A DNA stretch of 59,395 nt from an uncultured Gemmatimonadota bacterium (lineage in GTDB: Bacteria > Latescibacterota > UBA2968 > UBA8231): contig CAITNQ010000199.1 of NCBI GenBank assembly GCA_903893785.1, positions 1 through 59,395 on the forward strand. Reading direction: 5' to 3'. Positions within the stretch are counted from its first letter, which is position 1, and each line of letters opens with the position of its first letter. Shown here in pieces: positions 27,659 through 38,520 of this stretch. The notes below the pieces were generated by a model that made no database searches, was not told the DNA's origin, and worked only from the letters and a program-made list of their open reading frames with translations. The translations under genes were made by a program, and so were the position numbers.

Positions 27659-28696
27659 GTGGCCGCCAACCGCCCGCGAGCGCTGCTCCAGTTGGCCCTG
27701 GCCGTCGGGTTGATGGTCGTGTTCCTGTACTGGGCTTTCAAAGACGTGGATGGCTGGGGACTGGTCGCGCAGTTGCGGTCGGTGTCGCTAACGTGGACCG
27801 CGGCGCTGGTGGCGACCACGCTGGGTACGCTGGTGGTCCGGGCGCGGCGCTGGACCGTGCTGATGGCCTCCTTTGCCCCCCAGGTGACGGTGCGCGATGC
27901 CACCGTCGCGCTGGCGATCTGCTATGCCGCCAACGTGGTCGTCCCGCGATCGGGCGAGGCCCTGCGGGCTGTCAGCCTGAAGTGGACGCGCGGTGTGGTC
28001 CTGAGCGCCACGTTGGCCACCGTTCTGGTCGAGCGCATCATTGACATTGTCTTCCTGCTGCTGTGCCTGGGGATCTCCTTCCTGCTGGTGCACGACCGTA
28101 TCGCCGAGGTGTTCCCCTGGATGGCAACCCTGGGTCTGGTGGCCTTCGGCGGCTGCGTCCTGATCCTGGTTGGGCTGGCCGCCGTCTCGGTGTACCAGGA
28201 ACGCGCGGTCGCGTTGCTGGTCGGACTGCTCAACCGCGTCTGGCCAACTGCAGCGGCCCGCACGGGTTCGCTGCTGCGCACCTTCCTGGCAGGGCTGGAC
28301 GCGCTGCGTTCACCGTCCTCGTACCTGGAGATCCTGGCCGGTTCTGTGGTCCTGAACATCGGCTATGTGATGATCATCTACGAGGGGTTCCGCATCGTCG
28401 ACCTAGGGGCGGGTTACGGACTGGACTTCGGTGCCTCGCTGGTGATCATGACCCTGTCGGCTTTCGGCGTCGCGGTGCCGACGCCGGGGGCTGCCGGATC
28501 CTACCATCTGTTCTTCAGCAAGTCGCTCGTGCATCTGTATGGCGTGCCGCAGGATAAGGCACTTGCGTGTGCCACCGCTGTGCATGCCATCGCCACCCTG
28601 GCTTACCTGTGCACCGGCGGGCCGGCGCTGCTCTGGCAGCGCCGCAACGCCCGGAGCGCCGCTGTCGCTGCCTCTGACCCGACCGAGCGCGCCTGA
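27659..28696 (+). CDS. Flippase-like integral membrane protein (LPG_synthase_TM/UPF0104 type), second copy
   Basis: 345 aa from GTG 27659, five bases after the cysC stop, so co-translated. About eight membrane spans. Diagnostic segments: NVVVPRSGEALRAVSLKW, ATVLVERIIDIVFLL and FGVAVPTPGAAGSYHLFFSK. Same family as the gene at 19257-20180 but a distinct subgroup. These proteins are tied to lipid or polyprenyl-glycan movement. The link with cysC could hint at sulfated glycolipids, which is speculation. Confidence 0.82.
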   Translation: MAANRPRALLQLALAVGLMVVFLYWAFKDVDGWGLVAQLRSVSLTWTAALVATTLGTLVVRARRWTVLMASFAPQVTVRDATVALAICYAANVVVPRSGEALRAVSLKWTRGVVLSATLATVLVERIIDIVFLLLCLGISFLLVHDRIAEVFPWMATLGLVAFGGCVLILVGLAAVSVYQERAVALLVGLLNRVWPTAAARTGSLLRTFLAGLDALRSPSSYLEILAGSVVLNIGYVMIIYEGFRIVDLGAGYGLDFGASLVIMTLSAFGVAVPTPGAAGSYHLFFSKSLVHLYGVPQDKALACATAVHAIATLAYLCTGGPALLWQRRNARSAAVAASDPTERA

Positions 28697-28860
28697 GCAC
28701 GGTTCCTGCGCGGGGCCCTGACGCGGTCGAACGGTCGCGTTGGGGGGCGCCAGCTCGGTCCACCCGGCGGCTGGCCGCGGTGTCGGGTGAGAGTGGCCCA
28801 CCGGACTTACGTGGGTCCGCAGGCGTGCGCCGCGGGCCCGACAGGGACCGCCGGGGTGGG

Positions 28861-28993
28861 CTGGCAATGCGGCGTCGCGCTTCTGGGGCTGCCGACCGTG
28901 CGGAGTCGCACTTCTGGTCCATGCTGGCAATGCGGCGTCGCGCTTCTGGGGCTGCCGACCGTGCGGCGTCGCGCTTCCTGGGCACGCTGGCCG
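28861..28993. repeat. Minisatellite: 63-bp unit made of two 31/32-bp half-units
   Basis: TGCGGCGTCGCGCTTCTGG or a close variant recurs at 28868, 28899, 28931 and 28962, spaced 31, 32 and 31 bases, with a decayed fifth copy near 28994. The higher-order unit is 63 bp (28861-28923 and 28924-28986). It lies in the 485-bp gap between two genes (28697-29181). The rest of the gap shows no gene. Confidence 0.85.
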
Positions 28994-29181
28994 TGTGGCG
29001 GCCTGCCCCTGGAGCACACGGACCCGGCGCCTGAGCCCCGGGCACGTCCGGGTTTGGCTGACGGCGCGGAGCTGTTCCCAGCCCGGCGCGTGCGTGGTCC
29101 GAGCTCGGCACGCGACGATGCCAACCAGCCCGCCTTGGCTGTTGCCTGCCGCCGCGTGGACCGAACCCCCAGTGTCGCGCC

Positions 29182-31998
29182 TCAGCTGAGGATGGACGCC
29201 GCCGCCTGCAGCCCGAAACCGAGCAGCGCGCAGAAGGTGCCCACCAGCGCTAGACCGATGCCGAAACCGATGGCCAGCAGCATCGCTCGGCGTCTGCCCT
29301 CCTGCGGGCCATACCAACGCTGGAGGCCGAACCGGCCGATCAGGGCGCCGACGATCTGCGGCAGTACTAACGCAGGGACGCTCTGCGTGGCCTGGACGGC
29401 TCCCCAGAGGAGGAACAGCGGCCATCCGGCCGCCGCGAGCCCCAGGTAGGTCGCCAAGCCCAGGCCCGCGCCACACGCGATGACCGGCCACTTGCGCCCG
29501 CCGAAAGGATGGGCCACGTCCTCGTCAACCGCGCCGTCGTCGTCGTCGTCGCGGCCGTTAGCCAGTTCCTCGTCCGCGCGTCCATCGCCGTCGTTGTCAC
29601 GGTGATCACCGGCCAACCGCACGTCGCGCCAGAAGGTGGCCTGGAACAGGGACGGGTCAGACGAGCGCTGCCCCTGCCCGCCGACGAAGTCCGGCCTGGG
29701 CGACAACTCGAACTCCAGGACGCAACCGACGGCCTGGCTGGCCGGCCAACTGGCCCGGAGCAGCGCCGTCGAGCCGAGTACCGCCTCCCCGTCAGCAGGT
29801 TCGCGACGCACAGGAACCGGGATACCAGCCGCCGTGGCCGACGGCGCGGGGGCCGCTTCACCCGGCCGGGTTAGGCTGTCGACGGCCCGCGTGCGATGCG
29901 CCCCGCCGACCGGTCGGTCGAGGCTATCTCCCCCGGCCGGAACCAGAGCGCTGCGGGCTGGCACCCCAACGCTGTCGCCCTTAGCAGGGCTTGGCGCCGC
30001 GGACACCGGGCTGACCGCGCTGGCGCCTGACGAAGCCACAGTGCCAGCGCCGATCGTGATGGCCCCCTCGGGCCGCGGCGGAACCAGGCCGTTGGCATCC
30101 AGCGTGGCAAATGACCCCACCGACGACCAGGGCCCATAGCGGCGTTGGGCCGGATCCGCGATGTCGGCATCACGGGACGCGCGGACGCGCCAATACCACC
30201 ACTGGCCCGGGGCCAGCATTCGGGGTACCCACGTCGACTCGTCGGTGCCCAGGGGGACCCCGTTCACGAGTGATCCCGGCCCAAACTGGCGTCCGGCGGT
30301 GGTACTCGAGAGGAGGATCGACTGGTCCACGGCGCGCAACGGCCATACCGACGCGGCGAACGGATAGTTCTCTGACGGTACCGGTCCCAGGCGCCACAGG
30401 TAGGCCCAATACACGAGCGTGCCCAGCAACACCACCGGGACCAGCAGTAGCTCAGCCTGGAGCATGCTGGTGAAACGGAGCCCGACGAGTTCGGCGGCCC
30501 TGAAGGTATCGGTCTGGCTGCCCAGGGTCCGCCCGGGCAACGGCACCAGCCATACCTCGACCCCGCGGTAACCGGACAGTACCCGCGCAGCGTCATCCAC
30601 ATGGGGCAGAGACGCCTCGCGTCCAGCTAGGCCCTCAAGGCGCCCGGCCAGGTACGAGGCCACGGGAGCGTAGACAAAGCCCAGAATGGTGAAAACCACC
30701 AGGGTGCCGGTGGTCAACATAGCGGGAAACAGGGTCCGTGCCATGGCCAGGGGGTACAGAGCGGCCAGAGCCATCAGCGTGAGGGCCAGCCACAGGTGGA
30801 CATCGCCGCGTCGCAGGTGCCGGCGGCAGCGGCCTCGAGCGAGCGCGCGCCGACTGCACCCCGGGTGGCCGCAGGTGGAGTCCATGGACTGCCCATCGCC
30901 AGGTTCCGGTTGGCGGCCGTGGCCGCGGGCATGGGCGACTACCTGGAGCAGGCTGATGATGGCCACGGCCACGGTGATCCCCAGGGCGAACGCGCGCCAG
31001 AAATCGACGCCCGCGACTATCTGGGTCCGGACCGCGTCCATACCGATCTGCCAATGCGGCAGCAGCCCGGCACGGTACAGCATGGGTGCGGCCAGCAACT
31101 GGCCGAGAACGGCGCAGAACCCGCCGACCACCAGCCAGAACGGCAGGAACATGCCGGCGAAGACGGCGCCCAGGTGCAGTGTGATGCCCAATGGCGCGGC
31201 GGGCAGCACCTGCTCTGCCTGCGAAGTCAGGTCAACGAACGGCGCCGGCAGCAGTGACAGGCGACTGCCCAGATACCCGGTGACGGCAGGCAGGCCCACG
31301 TACACGCTGCCGAACCCCAGGCCGATGACCAGACCCACACCGAGCACGGGCCACCGCCAGCTGCGCCGCTCGGTGCCGCTCTCTTCAGCCAGGGCCATGG
31401 AGGCCAGTGCCGCGACCGGGGCGGTCGGGAATGGCAGGCGTTCGTAGTCAGAGGCGAGACGGAACCACAGGTATCCGGAGGCGAACCAGGCAAGACGCCC
31501 CACCAGCGTGCCCGCGACCAGGACGGCCAGGGGCCACAGCCAATCGCGGTGGAACAGGGTGCGTTCGGCTAGCGCGGTCGACTCCGCACCGGGCACCCAC
31601 CACCAGGGCAGGATGGCCGCTACACCGCTGTCGACCGCAGCCGTCGAACGCACGAAATACTGGCGCCACAGCGGCTCCAAGAAGGCGCCATCGTCGAGGG
31701 TGACCAACGCCGCGGCGACGTACACCAGCAGAAAAACCTCCTGCCGGCGGAGCGAGATGAATGAACGCCGCGCGAGTTCGACGAACACCAGGGCGGCCAG
31801 CCAAGGGCTGGCACCCGCCAGGACGCCGCCGCCGAAGAGACCCAGGTACAGCTCACCCGGTGTCAGTACAAGGGCGACGAAGAGGACGCCGAGTACGGTG
31901 CGCAGGGTGAAACCGCCGCTTGCCTGCTCCGGCGGCAGCACCAGCTCCCGGTACGCCTCGAACTCACTCCACTGTCGCCGTCCTGCGTGCCTGTCCAT
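29182..31998 (-). CDS. OPT-superfamily-like transporter with zinc-like, solute-domain and calcium-loop insertions
   Basis: 938 aa. The N-terminal 440 residues are polytopic and OPT-like: FTLRTVLGVLFVALVLTPGE then LYLGLFGGGVLAGASP, RLPFPTAPVAALASMALAE and VYVGLPAVTGYLGSRL. Unusual insertions: C376-x4-C-x9-C-x2-H inside a loop (CGHPGC...GRCRRH); a large non-membrane section (about 540-830) with fibronectin-like strands (WVPRMLAPGQWWYWRVRAS), a Ser/Pro linker and an Asp-rich calcium-type loop DNDGDGRADEELANGRDDDD; then more membrane spans at 836-938. Substrate unknown (peptides or metal chelates in the family). No Shine-Dalgarno is seen at ATG 31998. Confidence 0.7.
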   Translation of the reverse strand: MDRHAGRRQWSEFEAYRELVLPPEQASGGFTLRTVLGVLFVALVLTPGELYLGLFGGGVLAGASPWLAALVFVELARRSFISLRRQEVFLLVYVAAALVTLDDGAFLEPLWRQYFVRSTAAVDSGVAAILPWWWVPGAESTALAERTLFHRDWLWPLAVLVAGTLVGRLAWFASGYLWFRLASDYERLPFPTAPVAALASMALAEESGTERRSWRWPVLGVGLVIGLGFGSVYVGLPAVTGYLGSRLSLLPAPFVDLTSQAEQVLPAAPLGITLHLGAVFAGMFLPFWLVVGGFCAVLGQLLAAPMLYRAGLLPHWQIGMDAVRTQIVAGVDFWRAFALGITVAVAIISLLQVVAHARGHGRQPEPGDGQSMDSTCGHPGCSRRALARGRCRRHLRRGDVHLWLALTLMALAALYPLAMARTLFPAMLTTGTLVVFTILGFVYAPVASYLAGRLEGLAGREASLPHVDDAARVLSGYRGVEVWLVPLPGRTLGSQTDTFRAAELVGLRFTSMLQAELLLVPVVLLGTLVYWAYLWRLGPVPSENYPFAASVWPLRAVDQSILLSSTTAGRQFGPGSLVNGVPLGTDESTWVPRMLAPGQWWYWRVRASRDADIADPAQRRYGPWSSVGSFATLDANGLVPPRPEGAITIGAGTVASSGASAVSPVSAAPSPAKGDSVGVPARSALVPAGGDSLDRPVGGAHRTRAVDSLTRPGEAAPAPSATAAGIPVPVRREPADGEAVLGSTALLRASWPASQAVGCVLEFELSPRPDFVGGQGQRSSDPSLFQATFWRDVRLAGDHRDNDGDGRADEELANGRDDDDDGAVDEDVAHPFGGRKWPVIACGAGLGLATYLGLAAAGWPLFLLWGAVQATQSVPALVLPQIVGALIGRFGLQRWYGPQEGRRRAMLLAIGFGIGLALVGTFCALLGFGLQAAASILS

Positions 31999-32102
31999 TT
32001 CGTGTCAGCGCTGCTCCCTGTCGCTTGAGCCCTTGAGGGGCGCCTGGACCGACCCGTGGCGTGCGTGCAATGCGCCGTGACGGCGCCGAGGGGAAGATGA
32101 CA

Positions 32103-32108
32103 AATATA
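32103..32108 (-). promoter_or_regulatory. TATATT -10 box upstream of the OPT-like gene
   Basis: Minus-strand TATATT about 105 bases before the start codon, in an otherwise GC-rich gap (31999-32187). No good -35 hexamer at 17 bases. Listed because the same hexamer precedes several other genes here. Confidence 0.4.
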
Positions 32109-32187
32109 AGTGCCGCAGCGAGCCAGCGCCGATCGCCTGGTTGAGCCGGACACCGTCTCCCGCGACGGGCGCGGGCCGCGAGCCGGG

Positions 32188-32952
32188 TCAGTGGAGACCC
32201 AGGGCCCTGAGGTTGCGCAGGCTCAACGCCAGGCTGTCGAAGGGGTCTCGGCGGCAGGTGTCCTGCTCGACCAGGTACCATTGAACGCCAGCTTCGCGGC
32301 AGGCGTCAATGATCGACGGCCACTCCAGGTTGCCTTCGCCTACCTCGGCATACACGGGCTGGCCGTTGATCACCGCCATGTCTTTGAGGTGGACCAGGTG
32401 CATCCGACCGCGCAGCCGTTTCAGCCAGGAAACCGGGTTGGCACCACCGTGCTGGATCCAGTAGGTGTCTATCTCGGCAGAGAAACGCTCCGGCGTGCTG
32501 TCCTCGTAGAGGATGTCCAGGCCGGTACGGGTCCCGAAGCGCTCCAGTTCGAAACTGTGGTTGTGGTAGCTGAACGTCAGCCCGGCGTCAATCAGCGGTT
32601 TGACGGCCTCGTCGGCGTCGCGAGCAAACCGGGCGAAGCCATCGGCGGAGCGGTAGCCGGCCGGCATGCCGCCGATGGCCACGTGTCGACATCCCCACAG
32701 CCGGTGCTCGGCGATGACCCGGCAAGGGTCGTTGACGATGTCCTCGAAACCGATGTGGGTGGCGACGATCTGCAGATCGTGTTTATCTGCCAGGGCGCGC
32801 AGCTGCGCTGGCTCGATGGGCCCGAGGCCCGAGACTTGGACGGCTTCATAGCCTATCTCGCGCAGCCGCGCGAAGGCGGTGTCGACCTCACCGGGCGTGC
32901 GGACGAAGTCCCGGACCGTGTACAGTTGGGCCCCGATGACGGATCCTGCCAT
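32188..32952 (-). CDS. Sugar phosphate isomerase/epimerase-like TIM barrel
   Basis: 254 aa from ATG 32952, preceded by AGGAGAGGG. AP-endonuclease-2/xylose-isomerase-like barrel: IGAQLYTVRDFVRTPGEV at the N-terminus, YHNHSFELE (metal His), then EIDTYWIQHGGANP and LVHLKDMA with metal ligands, and GEGNLEWPSI near the end. Members act on sugars, inositols or related polyols; substrate not defined. Confidence 0.85.
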   Translation of the reverse strand: MAGSVIGAQLYTVRDFVRTPGEVDTAFARLREIGYEAVQVSGLGPIEPAQLRALADKHDLQIVATHIGFEDIVNDPCRVIAEHRLWGCRHVAIGGMPAGYRSADGFARFARDADEAVKPLIDAGLTFSYHNHSFELERFGTRTGLDILYEDSTPERFSAEIDTYWIQHGGANPVSWLKRLRGRMHLVHLKDMAVINGQPVYAEVGEGNLEWPSIIDACREAGVQWYLVEQDTCRRDPFDSLALSLRNLRALGLH

Positions 32953-33023
32953 ATCCCTCTCCTGGTTGGGCGGTGTGTCCGGGCGCGCTACCGGGCGGCC
33001 GTACCGGCGTGCCAGCACGCGCC

Positions 33024-33052
33024 AATATAGGCGGGGGCCGCCCTGGAGCCAA
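33024..33052 (-). promoter_or_regulatory. Promoter for the sugar isomerase-like gene
   Basis: Minus strand: TTGGCT (33052-33047), 17-base spacer, TATATT (33029-33024), giving about a 65-base leader. It is one half of a divergent promoter region with the ridA promoter. Confidence 0.55.
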
Positions 33053-33097
33053 CCAACCGCAGGCCGGGAAGGGCGAGCACCCAAAGGTCCCAGGGCG

Positions 33098-33103
33098 TAT
33101 ATT
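33098..33103 (+). promoter_or_regulatory. TATATT -10 box for ridA
   Basis: Plus-strand TATATT, 84 bases before the ridA start, within the 234-bp divergent gap. There is no recognisable TTGACA at the right distance. Confidence 0.4.
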
Positions 33104-33186
33104 CCCCCCCGGTTCGCGCGCGTCCCGGCCCCCCGGGACGGCGATCGCCGCGACCGCGACCCCGCCCACGACAAGGAGCCCGTTCG

Positions 33187-33645
33187 ATGTCCGCGGACAA
33201 GAAGCTGCAGGAGATGGGAATTACCCTGCCGACCCCGCCGCAGCCGGCTGGGGCTTACACGCGCGCCGTACGTCACGGTGACCTGGTGTTTGTGGCCGGC
33301 CAGCTGCCCATGGCCGACGGCAAAATCCAGTATGCCGGCAAAGTAGGCCGCGAACTGTCACCTGAAGACGGTTATGCTGCCGCGCGCCTGTGCGCCCTGA
33401 ACGCCCTGAGCATTCTGCAGGCCGAACTGGGGTCGTTGGACAAGGTCGTGCGCATCGTCCGCGTCGCTGGTTTCGTGGCGTCGGCGGAGGGGTTCACGGC
33501 CCAACCAAAGGTGATCAACGGGGCTTCGGAGTTGCTCCACGCGGTCCTGGGCGAGCGCGGCATCCATGCCCGCGTTGCGGTTGGCGTGGCCGAGTTGCCT
33601 TTGGGCGCCGGCGTTGAGGTCGAGGTGACCGCGGCCGTCGAGTAG
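33187..33645 (+). CDS. RidA/YjgF-family protein
   Basis: 152 aa. N-terminal PTPPQPAGAYTRAVRHGDLV, VAGQLPMADGKIQYAGKVGR, then LNALSILQAELGSLDKVVRI and AELPLGAGVEVEVTAAVE are family hallmarks. RidA proteins deaminate reactive imine/enamine intermediates made by PLP enzymes. The usual catalytic Arg region is altered (ARVAVGVAELPLGA instead of 'aRsav.va.LP'), so the exact subfamily is uncertain. AAGGAG lies ahead of ATG 33187. Confidence 0.88.
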   Translation: MSADKKLQEMGITLPTPPQPAGAYTRAVRHGDLVFVAGQLPMADGKIQYAGKVGRELSPEDGYAAARLCALNALSILQAELGSLDKVVRIVRVAGFVASAEGFTAQPKVINGASELLHAVLGERGIHARVAVGVAELPLGAGVEVEVTAAVE

Positions 33646-33691
33646 CGTGGTCTGAGGCCGTTCGCGGGTGTCCGGCCGTAACTAGACGGTT

Positions 33692-33713
33692 GCGCTGGGT
33701 CTTCGTCCAGCGC
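33692..33713 (+). terminator. Hairpin after ridA
   Basis: GCGCTGG-gtcttcgt-CCAGCGC, 7-bp perfect stem, about 45 bases past the ridA stop. No T-run follows. A plausible terminator. Confidence 0.4.
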
Positions 33714-33782
33714 GCGGGCATTGGGCGTCTGCCTGCGGAGCCCTGGGGAGACGGCAACCGAGGGTATCGCGCGCGGCGAGCA

Positions 33783-33826
33783 CGACTTCCGCCCCAGGCA
33801 GCCACATGGGCCTGGCGCGGAAGTCG
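33783..33826. repeat. Long inverted repeat (17-position stem, one mismatch, 10-nt loop) between convergent genes
   Basis: CGACTTCCGC-c-CCAGGC pairs with GCCTGG-c-GCGGAAGTCG around the loop AGCCACATGG. It lies in the 272-bp gap between ridA (+) and ftsH (-), where no gene is convincing. It could be a bidirectional terminator or a structured repeat element. Confidence 0.7.
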
Positions 33827-33917
33827 CAGACCCCCTGGCAGTGCCCACAACCGGCCGGCGTGCTCTTGCTCACCCGCGAGCCCGGCCCCCCCGGCCCCGA
33901 CGCGCTGCGGCGCGGCG

Positions 33918-35906
<1,989 letters not shown>

Positions 35907-36070
35907 GTTCTTCCGGAGGGGGGACGAAGCCAGGATGGTACCCCGGGCTGACCTGCAGGTCGGCCAAGTCAGCGCGCGGGCAGGCAGGCGGTAAGGGGGC
36001 AACAGCCGGCCGTTGCGGCAGCCCGGCCGTCACCTGCGGCGCGGTACCGCACCGGGGACAATGGGAACGG

Positions 36071-36099
36071 AAGATAACCGGGTGCCCGGCACGGGTCAA
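36071..36099 (-). promoter_or_regulatory. Promoter for ftsH with palindromic spacer
   Basis: Minus strand: TTGACC (36099-36094), 17-base spacer, TATCTT (36076-36071), about 160 bases before ftsH. The spacer contains GTGCCGGGCAC, an inverted repeat that could bind a regulator. The rest of 35907-36286 shows no gene. Confidence 0.6.
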
Positions 36100-36286
36100 G
36101 GCAGCGATCCGGGGCGGCGCGGCGGGTCGCGGTGCGGGGTCGACAACGCAGTGGCGGTCTTGGCAGGCCGCTGGGCGTGGCGTGGCGGCGCGGTTCAGGG
36201 TCGGGGCGGCATGGCGAGTTGGCCACGGCGCCGACGGCGCGTCGGCCTGGTCAGCGAGTGCGACCGCCGATAGCGCCGACGGGTGG

Positions 36287-37048
36287 TCAGGTGCGACGGG
36301 CGGCGTAAATCCGTTCGCCGTCCTCGAAGATGCCCCGCCACGACCAGCGCCGGCCCGCCTCCAGGCGGTCGCGGGTATTGAAGGTCAGCACCTGGAAACC
36401 GCACTGGCGCAGCAGGCGCAGATAACGCGAAGGCGGGAGTACCTGGAGATAGCGCACCTCCTCGTCGTCGTCGTCGATGAACCGCTCACCGAGTTCCTGT
36501 TCGCGCACCGGCCAGCCGAACAGGCGGCCACAGGCATAGCGCAGGAACCCCACGAGGCGATAGGGGGCGTGCACGTTCAGGGCGAAGATGGAGTGCGTAG
36601 TGAACAGGAACACACCGCCTGGACGGAGTACGCGCCACACCTCGCGCAGCACCCGTTCCTTGCCCGCCAACCCCGGCACCAGCTCCAACCCGTTGTACGA
36701 GAAAAGGACGGCGTCGAAGGACGCGTCAGCGAAGGTCAGGGCCGCCGCATCCATGACGCAGAACTCGATCTCGACGCCGGCCAGGGACGCCTGGTCGCGG
36801 GCGGCCTCGACCATGGCCTCGCTCAGGTCGACGCCGACCACCTCCAGACCCAACTCCGCCAAGGCCACCGAAGTGCGACCGGCGCCGCATCCCAGGTCCA
36901 GGATCCGGTCGGCATCGCCGACGTGCTCCAGTACCAACAGCTCTTCGGCCGGCCACAGGCCGACCTCGACATAGCGCGCGACCACGCGCGGGTCCTCGTA
37001 GGTGCGCCGGACGAGTTCGCCGATGGCTGCCAGCCGCGCCTGGGTCAT
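36287..37048 (-). CDS. SAM-dependent class I methyltransferase
   Basis: 253 aa from ATG 37048. Motif I is ILDLGCGAGRTSVALAELG, motif II is VVGVDLSEAMVEAA, then FDAVLFSYNGLELVP and VLREVWRVLRPGGVFLFTTH (UbiE/Methyltransf_11 type). The C-terminal part has an acidic loop FIDDDDEE. Substrate unknown; it follows a small membrane-protein gene. Confidence 0.88.
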   Translation of the reverse strand: MTQARLAAIGELVRRTYEDPRVVARYVEVGLWPAEELLVLEHVGDADRILDLGCGAGRTSVALAELGLEVVGVDLSEAMVEAARDQASLAGVEIEFCVMDAAALTFADASFDAVLFSYNGLELVPGLAGKERVLREVWRVLRPGGVFLFTTHSIFALNVHAPYRLVGFLRYACGRLFGWPVREQELGERFIDDDDEEVRYLQVLPPSRYLRLLRQCGFQVLTFNTRDRLEAGRRWSWRGIFEDGERIYAARRT

Positions 37049-37076
37049 GGCGGCCCCGGCCGCCCGCCCCAGGGCC

Positions 37077-37331
37077 TCACGACCGGGGCCGGCCCCGCCG
37101 CCGTCGCGCCGACGCCGACGAGCCCGGGGCCGGGTCAGCAGCCGCGGCGACGGTTGACCCGTCGGACGGTGGCGCCGCCGTGTGGTCGCCATCCGCCATG
37201 CCGGCGGTGGGCCGATCCGGGGTGCGCCCGCCCTGAACGAACTTGTGGTAGGCGACGCTTCCCCAAATGATGACCAGCCCGATGACCGACACGATCAGGA
37301 TCGTCCGGTCGGGCTCGACCATCTCCTCCAT
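37077..37331 (-). CDS. Small single-span membrane protein
   Basis: 84 aa: a hydrophobic span at about 10-28 (TILIVSVIGLVIIWGSVAYH) then a hydrophilic Ala/Asp/Pro tail ending ARRRRGRPRS. No family recognised. It sits 30 bases after the GT9 gene and just ahead of the methyltransferase, probably in the same transcript. Confidence 0.6.
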   Translation of the reverse strand: MEEMVEPDRTILIVSVIGLVIIWGSVAYHKFVQGGRTPDRPTAGMADGDHTAAPPSDGSTVAAAADPAPGSSASARRRRGRPRS

Positions 37332-37361
37332 GTATGCCTCCGTGGTCCGCCAGGACCGGGA

Positions 37362-38453
37362 TCAGCGCCCGCCGCGCGCGCCCGGTTCGGGCCGGTCACC
37401 GCGCAGGGCGGCGTGCAAGGCGTCAACGACCGGACCAATGGTGGCGTCCCTGAGGCGTGGCACGCGGATGGCCCGGGCGGTGGTCAGTCCGGGAACGAGC
37501 CAACGCTCGGGGTCTTCGTCGAAGATCCCCACGGTTGGCACTCGCATGGCCATGGCCAGATGCAGCAGATCCGTGTTGCAGGAAACCAGGGCGCGGCATC
37601 CGTCGAGCAGGGCGGCCACACTGGCCAGGTCATCCTGGGCAAAGAGAATGGTCCGTTTGCCGTAGGTTTCCTTAAGATACTTGACCAGGCGGCGTTCAGC
37701 GAGGGTGAAGAAGAGCAGGACGCGGGTCCCCAACTCGACGGCTCGCCCAACGATGTCGTCAAGTTGGCGCTGGCTCAGCCGGCGCCCTTCGGTCCCGGCC
37801 AGGTCCAGCCCGACGATGCGCGCCGGACCCGATCCCTCCTCCAGGTAACGCGAGCGCAGCTGCCGCGCCACTTCAGGCGCAGGCGCCCAGCGCACTTCGG
37901 AAGCCGGCTGCAGGCCCAAGAAACCCAACATGTCAAAGTAGAAGTCGCCCTCGTAGCGGCGCACCTGGTCACAGGCTACCTCGACATCGAAGGCAGCCAA
38001 ACCAGGACGACGGAAACCTACCCGTAGCCGCGCGCCACTGATCTGGGCGGCCCGAGCCAGCCGGAAACTGCAGTCGGTACCCAGACACAGAGCCAGGTCC
38101 GCCTGTTCGGCGGTAACCGCGCGGCGGTAGGCTTCGAACGACGAACTCCAAACCGGACGATGCAGCGGGGCGGTCAGCACGTCGTCCACAAAAGGTATCT
38201 GGCGAGCCAGGGAGGCGCGGCGGGGATCGACCACCAGCAGCACCCGGGCTTCCGGGTACCCTTGGCGGATGGCTTTGCAGGCGGGCGCGCCGATGAACAA
38301 CCCGCCCACGCGGTCGTTGGGCAGCACCAGGATGGTGCGCGCCTGCCGTAGTTCGCCGAACACATCGACGGCACCCCCGGTGCCCGGCGGCACCGCGTGC
38401 CAGCGGGCCCCGAGGCGGTCGCCCAGGGTGCCTTTGAGCCAGGACCTTCTCAC
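37362..38453 (-). CDS. Glycosyltransferase family 9 (heptosyltransferase-like)
   Basis: 363 aa from GTG 38453 (weak ribosome site; a start further in is possible). GT9 features: TILVLPNDRVGGLFIGAPAC at the N-terminal domain, DLALCLGTDCSFRLARAAQI, and the C-terminal sugar-nucleotide site ALVSCNTDLLHLAMAMRVPT with VGIFDEDPERW. GT9 enzymes add heptose to lipopolysaccharide core, consistent with an outer membrane. It is the last gene before the MinD-like ATPase gene in this direction. Confidence 0.85.
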   Translation of the reverse strand: MRRSWLKGTLGDRLGARWHAVPPGTGGAVDVFGELRQARTILVLPNDRVGGLFIGAPACKAIRQGYPEARVLLVVDPRRASLARQIPFVDDVLTAPLHRPVWSSSFEAYRRAVTAEQADLALCLGTDCSFRLARAAQISGARLRVGFRRPGLAAFDVEVACDQVRRYEGDFYFDMLGFLGLQPASEVRWAPAPEVARQLRSRYLEEGSGPARIVGLDLAGTEGRRLSQRQLDDIVGRAVELGTRVLLFFTLAERRLVKYLKETYGKRTILFAQDDLASVAALLDGCRALVSCNTDLLHLAMAMRVPTVGIFDEDPERWLVPGLTTARAIRVPRLRDATIGPVVDALHAALRGDRPEPGARGGR

Positions 38454-38520
38454 CGTGGCGTGCTCTCGGTCAGGACGCCGTGGGTACCGGACGGCAGACC
38501 TGCCCGCCGACCCGATGGCG

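Noticed and set aside
28861..28993. Possible CRISPR array
   Set aside because: Repeats of about 19 bases with 12-13-base gaps that are themselves similar between copies; no cas genes.
33682..33873. 63-aa Cys-containing minus-strand frame between ridA and ftsH
   Set aside because: GTG start without a ribosome site, and it is largely made of the long inverted repeat.
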